A DNA stretch of 64,000 nt. Source: Marinobacter denitrificans. Its GTDB lineage: Bacteria > Pseudomonadota > Gammaproteobacteria > Pseudomonadales > Oleiphilaceae. Made by a program: the position numbers and the translations under genes. The stretch lies in the NCBI RefSeq assembly GCF_008795955.1, contig NZ_VMHN01000001.1:1054001-1118000 (forward strand), given 5' to 3'. Of the stretch, positions 52,569-61,913 are shown in pieces (the first letter of the stretch is position 1; each line of letters begins with the position of its first letter). Under the pieces are notes generated by a model. It was not told the origin of the DNA, did not search any database, and saw only the letters and a program-made list of their open reading frames with translations.

Positions 52569-53533
52569 TGGCCCGCGTGCTTACCATCACACTGAATCCT
52601 GCGCTGGATCTGAACGTCGAAACCGCCAGGGTACATCTGGGCAGTGTGAACCGTACCCGCACCTCACGGCTGGATGCCGCCGGCAAAGGCATCAATCTGG
52701 GCCGCGTGCTGTCCCGCCTTGGCCACATCGTGACCCTGTCCGGCTTACTGGGTGAATTCAACGCGGCACCCTTCGAACATCTTTTCGCCTCAGAGCGTCT
52801 TGAAGACCGTTTTATCCGTGTGCCTGGCCATAACCGTATCAATGTAAAGATCGCAGAAGATGGCGGTCGGATGACAGATCTGAATGGTATGGGCATCGTT
52901 GCTCCGCCTGATGCGCTCGATCATCTGACCTCCCGTCTTGGTGGCCTGGTGGGCGAATACGACGCTGTCATCATTGCGGGCAGCCTGCCCGGCGGCTTTG
53001 TGCCCGACGACCTCACGGAGCTGGTCACCCTGGCCCGGGCAGCCAAGGTTCCGGTCTGGCTGGATACCAGCGGCCCGGCTCTGAAAGCCGGGCTCCTGGC
53101 CTTGCCAGATGGCATCAAGCCCAATGTGGATGAACTGGCCGAATGGGTCGGTGAGCCACTGGACACCCTTGAAGCCATCATGGAGGCCGCCCGTTTGCTT
53201 CAGGATCACGGTATTGCCAACGTCGTGGTCTCCATGGGCGAGAAGGGCGTGCTTTGGCTGTCGCCTCAGGGCACCTGGCAGAGCTTACCGCCTGAGGTTA
53301 CGGTTATCAGCACGGTCTGTGCCGGCGATACCCTGCTCGCCGGCATGATCCACGGCCTGCTCGAAAAGCATCCTCCTGAACAGGTTCTCTCCATGGCCAC
53401 CGCGCTTTCCGCGGAATGCGTGCGCCATGCAGGTGTTGGCAACCCGCAGGCCAACGATTTCTCCGGTCTCGTACAGCAAACCCGCGTCACCCCCTGGCCC
53501 GGGCACAACAACAATGGGGATATGCCCTTATGA
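52568..53533 (+). CDS. fruK: 1-phosphofructokinase
   Basis: 321-aa PfkB-family kinase that turns fructose-1-phosphate into fructose-1,6-bisphosphate. It begins VLTITLNPALDLNVETARVHLGSVNRT. It has the mid signature KPNVDELAEWVG and the catalytic anion hole and base in STVCAGDTLLAGMIHGLL (~255). Overlaps fruB by 1 nt (TAATG) and fruA by 4 nt (ATGA). Confidence 0.97.
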   Translation: MARVLTITLNPALDLNVETARVHLGSVNRTRTSRLDAAGKGINLGRVLSRLGHIVTLSGLLGEFNAAPFEHLFASERLEDRFIRVPGHNRINVKIAEDGGRMTDLNGMGIVAPPDALDHLTSRLGGLVGEYDAVIIAGSLPGGFVPDDLTELVTLARAAKVPVWLDTSGPALKAGLLALPDGIKPNVDELAEWVGEPLDTLEAIMEAARLLQDHGIANVVVSMGEKGVLWLSPQGTWQSLPPEVTVISTVCAGDTLLAGMIHGLLEKHPPEQVLSMATALSAECVRHAGVGNPQANDFSGLVQQTRVTPWPGHNNNGDMPL

Positions 53534-55263
53534 AATTGATCATCGTCACCGCCTGCCCCCAGGGCGTTGCCACCAGCTTCCTGGCGGCCCGGGCTTTGGA
53601 GCGAGCGGCTCACAACAAAGGCTGGCAAGCCACTACCGACATCCGCAATTCACAGCAACCGACATCCACCTTGTCTGATGAGGTTATCGCCAACGCTGAT
53701 CTGGTGATCGCCGCCACCGGCACGCCAACGGACCTGAGCGCCTACATTGGCAAACGTGTTTATCAGATTCCGGTGACAGCCGCCCTGCCCGACCCGGCAG
53801 GAGTGCTGGATCAGGCCGAACAACAGGCGGAGCCCTACCAGCTCCTGGAACCCCAACCGATTGAAGCTCCCGCCCCGGGTTCCGCTGGCAAGCGTATTGT
53901 CGCGGTGACCGCCTGCCCCACCGGTGTTGCCCACACCTTTATGGCAGCAGAGGCCCTGACTGGCGCTGCCATGGCTGCAGGCCACCAGATACGCGTGGAA
54001 ACCCAGGGCTCGGTGGGCGCCCAGGATCCGCTCACCGCTGAGGAAATCGAGGCTGCGGATGTGGTGATACTGGCCTGCGATATCGAAGTGGACCCCAGCC
54101 GCTTTGCCGGCAAACCGCTGTGGCGCACCTCCACCGGCAACGCCCTTAAGAAGCCTGGCGCCACCATTGAAGACGCCATTGCCAATGCCGTAGTTGAGGA
54201 AGGTCAGAAGAAAAAGGAATCTGCCGGCGGTGAGAAACGCGGCCCCTACAAGCACCTGTTGACCGGTGTTTCCTTCATGCTGCCTATGGTGGTGGCAGGC
54301 GGCCTGCTGATCGCCCTGTCGTTCGTCTTCGGCATTGATGCCTTCGAAGAGGAAGGGACACTCGCCGCGGCGTTGATGCAGATTGGTGGTGGCACTGCCT
54401 TCCAGCTGATGATCCCGCTTCTGGCGGGCTATATCGCCTGGTCCATCGCCGACCGTCCGGGTCTTGCGCCTGGCATGATTGGCGGCTACCTCGCTGGAAC
54501 TCTCGGGGCCGGCTTCCTGGGAGGCATCATCGCCGGTTTCCTGGCCGGCTATGTGGCCCGTTTCATCAGCCAGAAGCTGCCCATGCCCGAGAGCATCGAG
54601 TCCCTCAAACCCATCCTGATCATTCCGCTTCTGGCCAGCCTGGTGACTGGCCTGGGCATGATCTACGTGATTGGTGAACCTGCAGCGGCCCTGATGGTCG
54701 CACTGACCGGCTTCCTTGAAGGTATGGGCACCACCAACGCCATCCTCCTGGGCGGCATACTGGGTGCGATGATGTGCTTCGACCTCGGCGGGCCGGTGAA
54801 CAAGGCTGCCTACACGTTCGGGGTGGGCCTGCTGTCGGAAGGCAGCGGGGGCTCAGCGCCCATGGCAGCAATAATGGCCGCCGGCATGGTGCCGGCCATC
54901 GGCATGGGAGTAGCCAGCTTTGTGGCCCGGGCCAAATTTGCCGAGGCCGAGCGACAAGCCGGGCGGGCCTCCTTCATACTTGGGCTGTGCTTCATCTCCG
55001 AAGGTGCAATACCCTTTATGGCCAAGGACCCGCTGCGGGTGATTCCAGTGTGCATGGTGGGCGGCGCCATCACCGGCGCGCTGTCGATGCTGTTCGCCGT
55101 GAAGCTGATGGCACCCCACGGCGGTCTGTTTGTGCTCGCCATCCCGAACGCCGTGAGCACGGTACTGCCATACGTGGCGGCTATTGCCATCGGATCGCTG
55201 GTAATCGGGTTTGGCTATGCCATGCTCAAGACCGGGAAGGCTGAGGTGGCTACGACAACCTGA
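53530..55263 (+). CDS. fruA: PTS fructose permease (EIIBC)
   Basis: 577 aa. A degenerate EIIB' domain (~1-100, VTACPQGVATSFLAARALE) is followed by the active EIIB (~118-215) with the phospho-Cys in VTACPTGVAHTFMAAEAL. The EIIC membrane domain (~240-570) starts HLLTGVSFMLPMVVAGGLLIALSFVFG and has GEPAAALMVALTGFLEGMGTTNA. Imports fructose as fructose-1-phosphate. Last gene of the operon. Confidence 0.97.
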   Translation: MKLIIVTACPQGVATSFLAARALERAAHNKGWQATTDIRNSQQPTSTLSDEVIANADLVIAATGTPTDLSAYIGKRVYQIPVTAALPDPAGVLDQAEQQAEPYQLLEPQPIEAPAPGSAGKRIVAVTACPTGVAHTFMAAEALTGAAMAAGHQIRVETQGSVGAQDPLTAEEIEAADVVILACDIEVDPSRFAGKPLWRTSTGNALKKPGATIEDAIANAVVEEGQKKKESAGGEKRGPYKHLLTGVSFMLPMVVAGGLLIALSFVFGIDAFEEEGTLAAALMQIGGGTAFQLMIPLLAGYIAWSIADRPGLAPGMIGGYLAGTLGAGFLGGIIAGFLAGYVARFISQKLPMPESIESLKPILIIPLLASLVTGLGMIYVIGEPAAALMVALTGFLEGMGTTNAILLGGILGAMMCFDLGGPVNKAAYTFGVGLLSEGSGGSAPMAAIMAAGMVPAIGMGVASFVARAKFAEAERQAGRASFILGLCFISEGAIPFMAKDPLRVIPVCMVGGAITGALSMLFAVKLMAPHGGLFVLAIPNAVSTVLPYVAAIAIGSLVIGFGYAMLKTGKAEVATTT

Positions 55264-55275
55264 ACCTCTCGTGCG

Positions 55276-55296
55276 CGGGGGTGCTTGACGCCCCCG
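55276..55296 (+). terminator. Hairpin after fruA
   Basis: CGGGGGT-G / C-GCCCCCG, an 8-bp GC-rich stem with a 5-nt loop, 12 bp after the fruA stop. No T run follows, so termination may be partial. Confidence 0.45.
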
Positions 55297-55344
55297 GCAT
55301 TTACGGCGATCTTGTCTGCCCGCTCCACACACAAGGATGCCGTC

Positions 55345-56055
55345 ATGAAATTCCTGCCCACCCTGATTCTGGCGATTGCTGCCATCATCTCCGCCTCGCT
55401 CATTGCCGATGGCCTGACAGGGCTGCGTACTGGCGACCGTTTTGTGACCGTAAAGGGCGTTGCAGAACGGGAGGTGCAAGCGGACCTGGCGCTCTGGCCC
55501 CTGCGCTTCGTGGCCACGGGCGACAGCCTGGATGAGGCCCGGGAGCAAGCAAGCAAGAGCCGCGAAAGCATCATGGCGTTTCTCGAACTGCAGGCCATTG
55601 ATACCACAGCGGTAGAATTGCAGCGCCTGGATGTGACGGATACCCGTGCCAACCCTTACCAGAACGGCGGCAACGATCAGAAATTCATCATCAACCAGAC
55701 CCTGATGGTGCGCAGTGACAACATTGATCGTATCCGCCAGGCCGCGCAGTCCGTCAGTGAACTGGTGGACTCCGGCGTTATTCTGTCATCCGATTACGGC
55801 CCCGGCGGGCCCACTTACCTGTTCAACAGGCTGAACGACATCAAACCGGAGATGATTGCCGAGGCAACTGCCGCCGCCCGAGAGGCCGCCGCGCAATTTG
55901 CCAGGGACGCAAAAACCGAACTGGGAGACTTACGCCGCGCAAACCAGGGTGTGTTTCAGATTCTGGCGCGTGATCAGGCACCAGGTGTGAGCGAAGGCCA
56001 GCAACCGGTCAAGACAGTCCGGGTGGTGACTACCGTTGAGTACTACCTGAAATGA
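55345..56055 (+). CDS. SIMPL (DUF541) domain protein, exported
   Basis: 236 aa with an N-terminal hydrophobic segment (MKFLPTLILAIAAIISASLIADGL) that is a signal anchor or signal peptide. The SIMPL domain follows, with VTVKGVAEREVQADLALWPLRF and later NQTLMVRSDNIDRIRQAAQSVSELVDSG, the usual pattern of the OMP28/YggE-like family. The ATG at 55345 has AAGGA eight bases upstream. Function is not established for most members. Confidence 0.88.
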   Translation: MKFLPTLILAIAAIISASLIADGLTGLRTGDRFVTVKGVAEREVQADLALWPLRFVATGDSLDEAREQASKSRESIMAFLELQAIDTTAVELQRLDVTDTRANPYQNGGNDQKFIINQTLMVRSDNIDRIRQAAQSVSELVDSGVILSSDYGPGGPTYLFNRLNDIKPEMIAEATAAAREAAAQFARDAKTELGDLRRANQGVFQILARDQAPGVSEGQQPVKTVRVVTTVEYYLK

Positions 56056-56065
56056 CCATTCCGGA

Positions 56066-57133
56066 TCATTGTGTCTGTACCATTTCATCCGTGACCTGAT
56101 ACTCCCCGGCCAGCCAACGCAGGATTTCCCTGGCTGCCGGGTGGTCAAAGCGAGAGTAGGTCTCGGTCATGGCCTGGCGGCGCTCACTACTGATTCTGGA
56201 AAGCCCCGCGTCCTGCAACACGAGGAGGTCCGCCGTTATCTGCTGCGCAAGTTCCTTACCCAGCACCTCTTCAGCGGCCCTCAGGAACGCCTGGCCATAC
56301 TGATATCCCGGGCCCTGCTTATAGCTTTGCGCAAGAGTGATGGCGGGGATGGTGGTCAGCGTTGGCTGCAACGCGGGATTGATAGCATGGCCCGCAAGAT
56401 ACTCTTTGTTGGCCGCCGGCCTTCCGGTGAATGCGCGCAGATGCAGGTGGCGGGACATCCGGTCGCCATCGTTCACCGGGTAGTTGTCCCACAGCACCGG
56501 CTTGCGCCCCAGCGACTCAGACACGCGCTGGAGATGGCCGGGGGATATTTCCCGGGAACAGACTTCCTCGCCGGTCCACAATACCCGCACCGACGGATCC
56601 AGTGCGTTGCCCAGATCCTCGAGATAGTACGCCGGGCGGTCACCAAACACCCGATCGAGCACCGGGTCGTCGGAATAATAGCTCGGACAGACGGTCAATT
56701 GTTCGGCACCGCTCCGCTCTGCCACCCAATGAACAATATCCGCCTGGCGAGCAGCCAGCTCCGGCGTATCGCTACGCATGTCGTCAAACAGAAGGGCCAG
56801 CTCCTGAACACGGATGTCATCCAGCAATGCCAGCTTCGCGGCCAGCGCCTCTTTGGCCGCGTCGTTGAAATCATTGAATACCTCGAACGGGCTCAGGCCG
56901 ACACCGAACCGAACGCCATGCTTGCGACAGAAACGGGAGAAATCGGCCATTTCTACCGCGGCTTCCTGCGGGAAGGGCTCGTGCCACCGCCGGCGCAGGA
57001 ACGCATCGGCCTTGGGTGCATAGAGGTAAAATCGGTAACCGTGGGGTTCCAGCGCATGAACAAGCTGTTTCCGTTCCTGCCAGCTCCACAATGGCCCGTA
57101 GAACCCCTCAATAATTCCAAGCTCAACACTCAT
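56066..57133 (-). CDS. GH84-like beta-N-acetylglucosaminidase domain protein
   Basis: 355-aa soluble protein. It starts VELGIIEGFYGPLWSWQERKQLVHAL and runs through YRFYLYAPKADAFLRRRW. The paired acids LLFDDMRSD (~120) correspond to the Asp-Asp catalytic pair of family 84 O-GlcNAcases/hyaluronidases, and LWDNYPVNDG is also conserved. No signal peptide, so it acts in the cytoplasm, perhaps on cell-wall or glycan fragments. The ATG at 57133 has GGAGAG upstream. Confidence 0.87.
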   Translation of the reverse strand: MSVELGIIEGFYGPLWSWQERKQLVHALEPHGYRFYLYAPKADAFLRRRWHEPFPQEAAVEMADFSRFCRKHGVRFGVGLSPFEVFNDFNDAAKEALAAKLALLDDIRVQELALLFDDMRSDTPELAARQADIVHWVAERSGAEQLTVCPSYYSDDPVLDRVFGDRPAYYLEDLGNALDPSVRVLWTGEEVCSREISPGHLQRVSESLGRKPVLWDNYPVNDGDRMSRHLHLRAFTGRPAANKEYLAGHAINPALQPTLTTIPAITLAQSYKQGPGYQYGQAFLRAAEEVLGKELAQQITADLLVLQDAGLSRISSERRQAMTETYSRFDHPAAREILRWLAGEYQVTDEMVQTQ

Positions 57134-57310
57134 GGTTCTCTCCAGCACTTCTCCCCCACCCCTGCACCTTCCGGCACCTTCCATCACCCTGCAGCAGTTG
57201 CGGGCAGGTTAACGCATTTTAAGTCGCCAGCAAGGCAACCGTATAACTGGCCGGTTATGTAACACCACGAGGCAGGCTACTATAGCCTGAAATCATAAGG
57301 AATCGTGATT

Positions 57311-58357
57311 ATGGCTGAATCCTCACCACGGCTGTCGGCACTGGACGCACTTCGGGGCATTGCAGCCCTCGGCGTTGTACTGTTTCACTACCTGCCCTAT
57401 TACGATGAACTCTACGGTCACACATTCACAGCCTGGTCCGGTCTGGATTTTGGTCGCTATGGTGTACACCTGTTTTTCATCCTCAGCGGATTCGTAATTT
57501 TCATGACGCTTGAACGAACCCGCACCGCGGGCTGGTTTGGGCTGGCCCGGGCGTTCCGCTTGATGCCCGCCCTGTGGGCAGGCATCGCCATGACCTTTAT
57601 TGCCGTCCACATGATGGGGCCGGAGGATCGCCCCGTCAGTCTGGGCAGTGCGCTACTGAATGCCACCCTGCTTCACGAATACCTGGAATTTCCCCATGTG
57701 GACGGGGCTTACTGGAGCCTTGTGGTCGAGGCCACTTTCTACTGCTGGATTGCGTTGCTTTTCTACGGGCTGAAGGATTGGCGCCGTATTCGTCTTGCAT
57801 TGTCGGTCTGGGTACTCGTCAGCTACGCTGGCGTGATCTGGTGGCACGCCATTCCGGACGCTATCGAGTTTCTGGTCAAGGAGCTGTTGTTTGTAAAGTA
57901 TGCTCCGCTGTTTATCAGCGGCATGTTGATCTACCGCTGGCATCGATACGGTCGTCCGGCGAAAGGCGAGCTTATTCTGCTGGCACTGGCGGTGGGTCAC
58001 TCCCTGCTCGCCTATAAACCGCCTTTCAGCCTGTTCGTGCTCGGTTGCTATGGGGTATTTGCGCTGGCGGTGGCAGGCTATCTCAATATACTGGCCAACA
58101 GACCCCTGCTATGGCTGGGCAGCTTGTCCTATGCGTTGTACCTGGTGCACCAGAACATCGGATATGGCGTTATCGGCTGGAGTTACAGTGCCGGAATTCC
58201 CGGGTGGGCTGGCGTCGCGTTGGCGCTCAGCGTGTCTCTGGCTCTTGCCTGTCTCATCCACTACGCCGTCGAAAAACCGGCGCTGGCCTGGTTCCGCAGC
58301 ATTCGCAAACAGGCGTCTGTCCGGCCAGCCCCGCTGCCGGTTCGCACTCTGCCATGA
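57311..58357 (+). CDS. Acyltransferase 3 family membrane protein
   Basis: About 348 aa with roughly ten TM helices. The N-terminal RLSALDALRGIAALGVVLFHYLPYYDEL has the Arg and the His of the family active site. FGRYGVHLFFILSGFVIFMTLERT and PHVDGAYWSLVVEATFYCWIAL follow, both AT-3/OafA signatures. Likely O-acylates a surface polysaccharide or other envelope component. An AGGA nine bases before the ATG at 57311 favours it over a GTG at 57305. Confidence 0.92.
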   Translation: MAESSPRLSALDALRGIAALGVVLFHYLPYYDELYGHTFTAWSGLDFGRYGVHLFFILSGFVIFMTLERTRTAGWFGLARAFRLMPALWAGIAMTFIAVHMMGPEDRPVSLGSALLNATLLHEYLEFPHVDGAYWSLVVEATFYCWIALLFYGLKDWRRIRLALSVWVLVSYAGVIWWHAIPDAIEFLVKELLFVKYAPLFISGMLIYRWHRYGRPAKGELILLALAVGHSLLAYKPPFSLFVLGCYGVFALAVAGYLNILANRPLLWLGSLSYALYLVHQNIGYGVIGWSYSAGIPGWAGVALALSVSLALACLIHYAVEKPALAWFRSIRKQASVRPAPLPVRTLP

Positions 58358-58440
58358 GCCAGTGCGCCAACACCGACAACCTGGGCTAGACTGTAGCCAG
58401 CGCATATCCATCTGATTATCTGACAAGCAGGAGTCCCGCA

Positions 58441-58905
58441 ATGGAAATAAGAACCTTCGAAGACCTGATTATGTGGGCCCGCGAGCTCCATACCAATCTT
58501 TCGCAATGCCTGTCGGAGTGCGCCACCAAAAACCCGAACGAACGTGCTCAGGCGCTCTTGACCTACCTCGCTGGCCACGAATCCGAACTGGCGCGCATTA
58601 CCGCCGAATTCGAAAAGCAGGCCGACCCCAAGGCGCTGAAAACACGGGTCTACGATTACCTGAACAACGAGCACAAACGCATCAAGGCCCACCAGAACTG
58701 CGATGGCCATTACGCCAACCTCGACTTTGACGGCATTGAGCGGGAAGTATTCGCATTCCATGACCAGCTGATCGACCTTTATGACAGCCTGGCAGGCAAG
58801 GCAGAAATCCCGGAGGCGAAAGAACTGGTTGAATCCATGCACGCGATGGAAGAACACGAAGCCATGAGGCTGGCCAGTCAGATTGGAAGGATGAATGACC
58901 TCTGA
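58441..58905 (+). CDS. Conserved all-helical protein of unknown function
   Basis: 154 aa, predicted almost entirely helical, no signal or TM. Two Glu/His clusters (LAGHESELARITAEFE ~42 and MEEHEAMRLASQI ~138) suggest a ferritin-like or hemerythrin-like four-helix bundle that could bind metal, but no complete ligand set is certain. AGGAG precedes the ATG. Stands alone between the acyltransferase and the SOS-box-controlled radical-SAM gene. Confidence 0.8.
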   Translation: MEIRTFEDLIMWARELHTNLSQCLSECATKNPNERAQALLTYLAGHESELARITAEFEKQADPKALKTRVYDYLNNEHKRIKAHQNCDGHYANLDFDGIEREVFAFHDQLIDLYDSLAGKAEIPEAKELVESMHAMEEHEAMRLASQIGRMNDL

Positions 58906-58948
58906 CGTCATGACGTAACGAAAACTGGAAATTGCGCAGCATGCAGAG

Positions 58949-58968
58949 TACTGTATATATAAACAGTA
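58949..58968 (+). promoter_or_regulatory. LexA (SOS) box
   Basis: TACTGTATATATAAACAGTA. It contains CTGT-N8-ACAG with an all-AT centre and matches the gammaproteobacterial LexA consensus. It lies 13 bp before the ATG of the radical-SAM gene, so LexA would sit over the promoter or start. Confidence 0.92.
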
Positions 58969-58981
58969 CTCCGGATTTACC

Positions 58982-60043
58982 ATGAAGACTCGCGCAACAC
59001 CGCTGAACCCGAAGAACCGCTTCCAGCCCATCGTAACTGACCGCGAATGGGACGATGGCTGGTATCAGGACCCGGCTGACGAAACCTGTCCTGACTCCAT
59101 GGCGACCGAAGTCACTGACGAACAGGTACGCTCGATAATCAGCCGGAACCAGTCCCCGGATATACCATTTGACCAGTCCATAAACCCCTACAGGGGTTGC
59201 GAGCATGCCTGTATTTACTGCTTTGCCAGGCCTACTCACGCCTATTGGGACATGTCTCCGGGGCTGGACTTTGAAACCCGGCTGATTGCCAAGCCCAACG
59301 CCGCTGAGCAACTTCGCCGGGAGCTCGACAAACCCGGTTACAAGGTCTCCCCCATCGCTCTGGGCGTAAACACGGATGCCTACCAGCCAATTGAAAAACA
59401 TCGCAAGATCACACGCGCCATCCTTGAGGTACTCGCGGAGTACCGCCATCCGGTATCGATTATCACCAAGGGCGCGCTTGTCCTCCGTGACCTGGACCTG
59501 TTATCGGAACTCGCGAGCCAGGGCCTGTGCTCCGTGCGGGTGAGTCTGACCACCCTGGACAACACCCTGAAACGTCAGATGGAGCCACGGACGGCAGCGC
59601 CAGCCACTCGCCTCAAGATCATCCGTGAACTGGCTGCTGCCGGCGTACCAACGGGCATCATCCTTGGGCCCGTTATTCCGTTCGTCAACGATCATGAAAT
59701 CGAGAGTATTCTTGGGGCAGCAGCCGAGGCTGGGGCGGAACGGGCAAGCTGGATCATGCTGCGCCTGCCCCTGGAACTGGACGAGCTGTTTCAGGATTGG
59801 TTACAACGACATTTTCCAGACCGCGCCAGCCACGTCATGAACCGCATTCGTGATTTGCGCGGCGGCAAAAGTTACGATTCCGGATTTGGTCGCCGGATGA
59901 CTGGGACGGGCCCCTATGCGGATCTGGTCCGCCAGCGCTTTGCAAAACGCGCCAGACAACTTGGCCTGAACCTTCATGACGCCGAGCCACTCAGGAGGGA
60001 TCTGTTCAGACGTCCGGCTGGTGAACAGATTGGATTGTTCTGA
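58982..60043 (+). CDS. PA0069-type radical SAM protein (SplB-like)
   Basis: 353 aa. The radical-SAM cluster is in NPYRGCEHACIYCFARPTHAYWDM (~70), with C-x3-C-x2-C. This and the following blocks are those of the PA0069/Rv2578c family, distantly related to spore photoproduct lyase. The substrate is unknown. The LexA box just upstream implies induction by DNA damage, and PA0069 of P. aeruginosa has been reported as LexA-controlled, so a DNA repair role is a reasonable inference. Confidence 0.93.
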   Translation: MKTRATPLNPKNRFQPIVTDREWDDGWYQDPADETCPDSMATEVTDEQVRSIISRNQSPDIPFDQSINPYRGCEHACIYCFARPTHAYWDMSPGLDFETRLIAKPNAAEQLRRELDKPGYKVSPIALGVNTDAYQPIEKHRKITRAILEVLAEYRHPVSIITKGALVLRDLDLLSELASQGLCSVRVSLTTLDNTLKRQMEPRTAAPATRLKIIRELAAAGVPTGIILGPVIPFVNDHEIESILGAAAEAGAERASWIMLRLPLELDELFQDWLQRHFPDRASHVMNRIRDLRGGKSYDSGFGRRMTGTGPYADLVRQRFAKRARQLGLNLHDAEPLRRDLFRRPAGEQIGLF

Positions 60044-60189
60044 ATAGGTAAGACCTATGTCGTAGAGACACCGGTTTTTCGTTCCGTTTCTGAACGTTTA
60101 TTGCTAACTTGAACTAGAGTAAAGGGTTACTCATCCCGATAACGGGAGAGGCTCTCAATACAACAATGACAAAAGAGGCTAGAAGAGCA

Positions 60190-61266
60190 ATGAAGATCCG
60201 TTCTGTTCTATCCGCAGCTGTGCTGGCTGTAGCAACTACCCTTGCTGCCACACAGGCGCTCGCTCAAGATACTTTCACCCTCCGCCTGGCTGAGACTTGG
60301 GGCCCGAACTTTCCAATTTTCGGTGACACCACCAAAAACTTTGCCGAGCGCGTCGAGAAAATGTCCGACGGCCGGCTCAAGGTCCGCATTGATTCCGCCA
60401 ACAAACACAAGGCCCCACTGGGTGTGTTTGACATGGTAAAGGCCGGTCAGTACGACATGGGGCACTCCGCCTCCTACTACTGGAAAGGCAAAGTACCCAA
60501 CACACTGTTTTTCACCAGCATGCCTTTCGGCATGAACGCCATGGAACAATACGCCTGGTTTTACCACGGCGGTGGCATGGAGCTGATGCAGGAAGTGTAT
60601 GAGCCCCACAACATGCTGTCCTTCCCTGGTGGCAACACCGGCGTGCAGATGGGCGGCTGGTTCCGTAAAGAAATCAAGTCTCTGGATGACCTGGATGGCC
60701 TGAAAATGCGTATCCCGGGCTTCGCGGGTGAAGTCTTCGCGGAAGTCGGCGTTAACCCGACCAACATCGCCCCGGGCGAGCTGTACACGGCTCTGGAGCG
60801 TAATACCATTGATGCGGTTGAATGGGTAGGCCCTGCGCTGGACCTGCGCCTCGGCTTCCAGCAGATTGCTGATTACTACTACACCGGTTGGCATGAGCCT
60901 GCCACAGAGCTGCAGTTCCTGGTTAACAAGAAGGTGTGGGAGAAGCTTCCCGCCGACCTGCAGGAAATCATGCGCATAGCCATGCGTACTGCCTCCTACG
61001 ACATGCTGGTTCATTCCCAGCACGCCAACGCCGAGGCCTGGGCCAACATCAAGGAAGAATATCCGAACGTGCAGATCAAGCAGTTCCCGCAGGACATCTT
61101 CCAGGCCATGTACAAAGCCAACGAGAAACTTCTTGATGAGGCAGCCAACGAGAACGAGCAGGCGGCACGCATCGTGAAGTCCCAGGAGGAATACCTGGAG
61201 AAGAGTCGCGCCTATACGAACATTTCAGAGCGCGCCTACCTCAACACGATGGATGAAGTCGAGTAA
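60190..61266 (+). CDS. TRAP transporter solute-binding protein, TakP-like
   Basis: 358-aa periplasmic protein; signal peptide MKIRSVLSAAVLAVATTLAATQALA. The TRAP DctP-family fold shows LRLAETWGPNFPIFGDTTKNFAERVEKMSDGRLKVRI. The ligand-binding block LKMRIPGFAGEVFAEVGVNPTNIAPGELYTALERNTIDAVEWVGP has the conserved Arg. The GWHEPATELQF segment is as in TakP, which binds alpha-keto acids; other acids are possible. The ATG at 60190 gives the best signal peptide; an ATG at 60166 would add eight residues. A terminator follows before dctQ. Confidence 0.92.
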   Translation: MKIRSVLSAAVLAVATTLAATQALAQDTFTLRLAETWGPNFPIFGDTTKNFAERVEKMSDGRLKVRIDSANKHKAPLGVFDMVKAGQYDMGHSASYYWKGKVPNTLFFTSMPFGMNAMEQYAWFYHGGGMELMQEVYEPHNMLSFPGGNTGVQMGGWFRKEIKSLDDLDGLKMRIPGFAGEVFAEVGVNPTNIAPGELYTALERNTIDAVEWVGPALDLRLGFQQIADYYYTGWHEPATELQFLVNKKVWEKLPADLQEIMRIAMRTASYDMLVHSQHANAEAWANIKEEYPNVQIKQFPQDIFQAMYKANEKLLDEAANENEQAARIVKSQEEYLEKSRAYTNISERAYLNTMDEVE

Positions 61267-61285
61267 CATATCGGCTGTAACGGAG

Positions 61286-61317
61286 CCGGGATCGCTCTAG
61301 AGGTGGTCCCGGTTTTT
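61286..61317 (+). terminator. Terminator/attenuator between dctP-like and dctQ-like genes
   Basis: CCGGGA, 15-nt loop, TCCCGG then TTTTT. It lies inside the TRAP operon, 19 bp after the binding-protein stop. This fits partial termination that yields more binding protein than membrane subunits. Confidence 0.75.
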
Positions 61318-61367
61318 GTCGTTTATAGCAAATGAAAATCGCTGGTTTAGCCGGCAAAGGACAATCA

Positions 61368-61913
61368 ATGCGTTGGATTATCAAGCTGGACGAGGGCCTG
61401 GCCTACCTGTCCACGTTCTGCGGCTGGGTGGCTTGTGCCGCAATGATACTGATGGCGGGCAATGTGTTTTTCGATGTGGTTGCCCGTTATGTTTTTAACG
61501 ATGTTTCGATCGGCATGCAGGAAATGGAGTGGCACCTGTACTCGGTGGTCTTTCTGCTTGGTATTCCCTATGCCCTTCGTACCGACGGACATGTTCGGGT
61601 TGACGTTTTTTACGCCCGCTGGAGCGACAAGACCAAGGCATGGATCAACCTCGTCGGGGCGATCATTTTCGTCATACCTTTCTCATATCTGATCTGGAAT
61701 TATGGCTACGAATTCGCCATCGAGTCCTACCGTATGGGCGAAGGCAGCGGCGATCCGGGGGGCCTGCCTCATCGCTGGATCATCAAGAGCGTGATTCCTG
61801 TTTCTGCGGTATTTACCGCCATTGCCGGGCTCAATATGGCAACACACGCCCTACGGGTCATGTCAGGTGAAAAAACCTACGAAGCGAAACACGGCGCGGA
61901 GGGTCTGGCATGA
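61368..61913 (+). CDS. TRAP transporter small permease subunit (DctQ type)
   Basis: 181 aa with four TM helices. The family motif is VARYVFNDVSIGMQEMEWHLYSVVFLLGIPYALRTDGHVRVDVFY. It pairs with DctM to form the Na+-driven permease. The ATG at 61368 has AAAGGA six bases upstream and is preferred over 61332. Overlaps dctM by 4 nt (ATGA). Confidence 0.92.
   Translation: MRWIIKLDEGLAYLSTFCGWVACAAMILMAGNVFFDVVARYVFNDVSIGMQEMEWHLYSVVFLLGIPYALRTDGHVRVDVFYARWSDKTKAWINLVGAIIFVIPFSYLIWNYGYEFAIESYRMGEGSGDPGGLPHRWIIKSVIPVSAVFTAIAGLNMATHALRVMSGEKTYEAKHGAEGLA

Noticed and set aside
60044..60058. ATAGGT-aag-ACCTAT as a terminator after the radical-SAM gene
   Set aside because: 6-bp AT-rich stem with a 3-nt loop and no T run; too weak to call.
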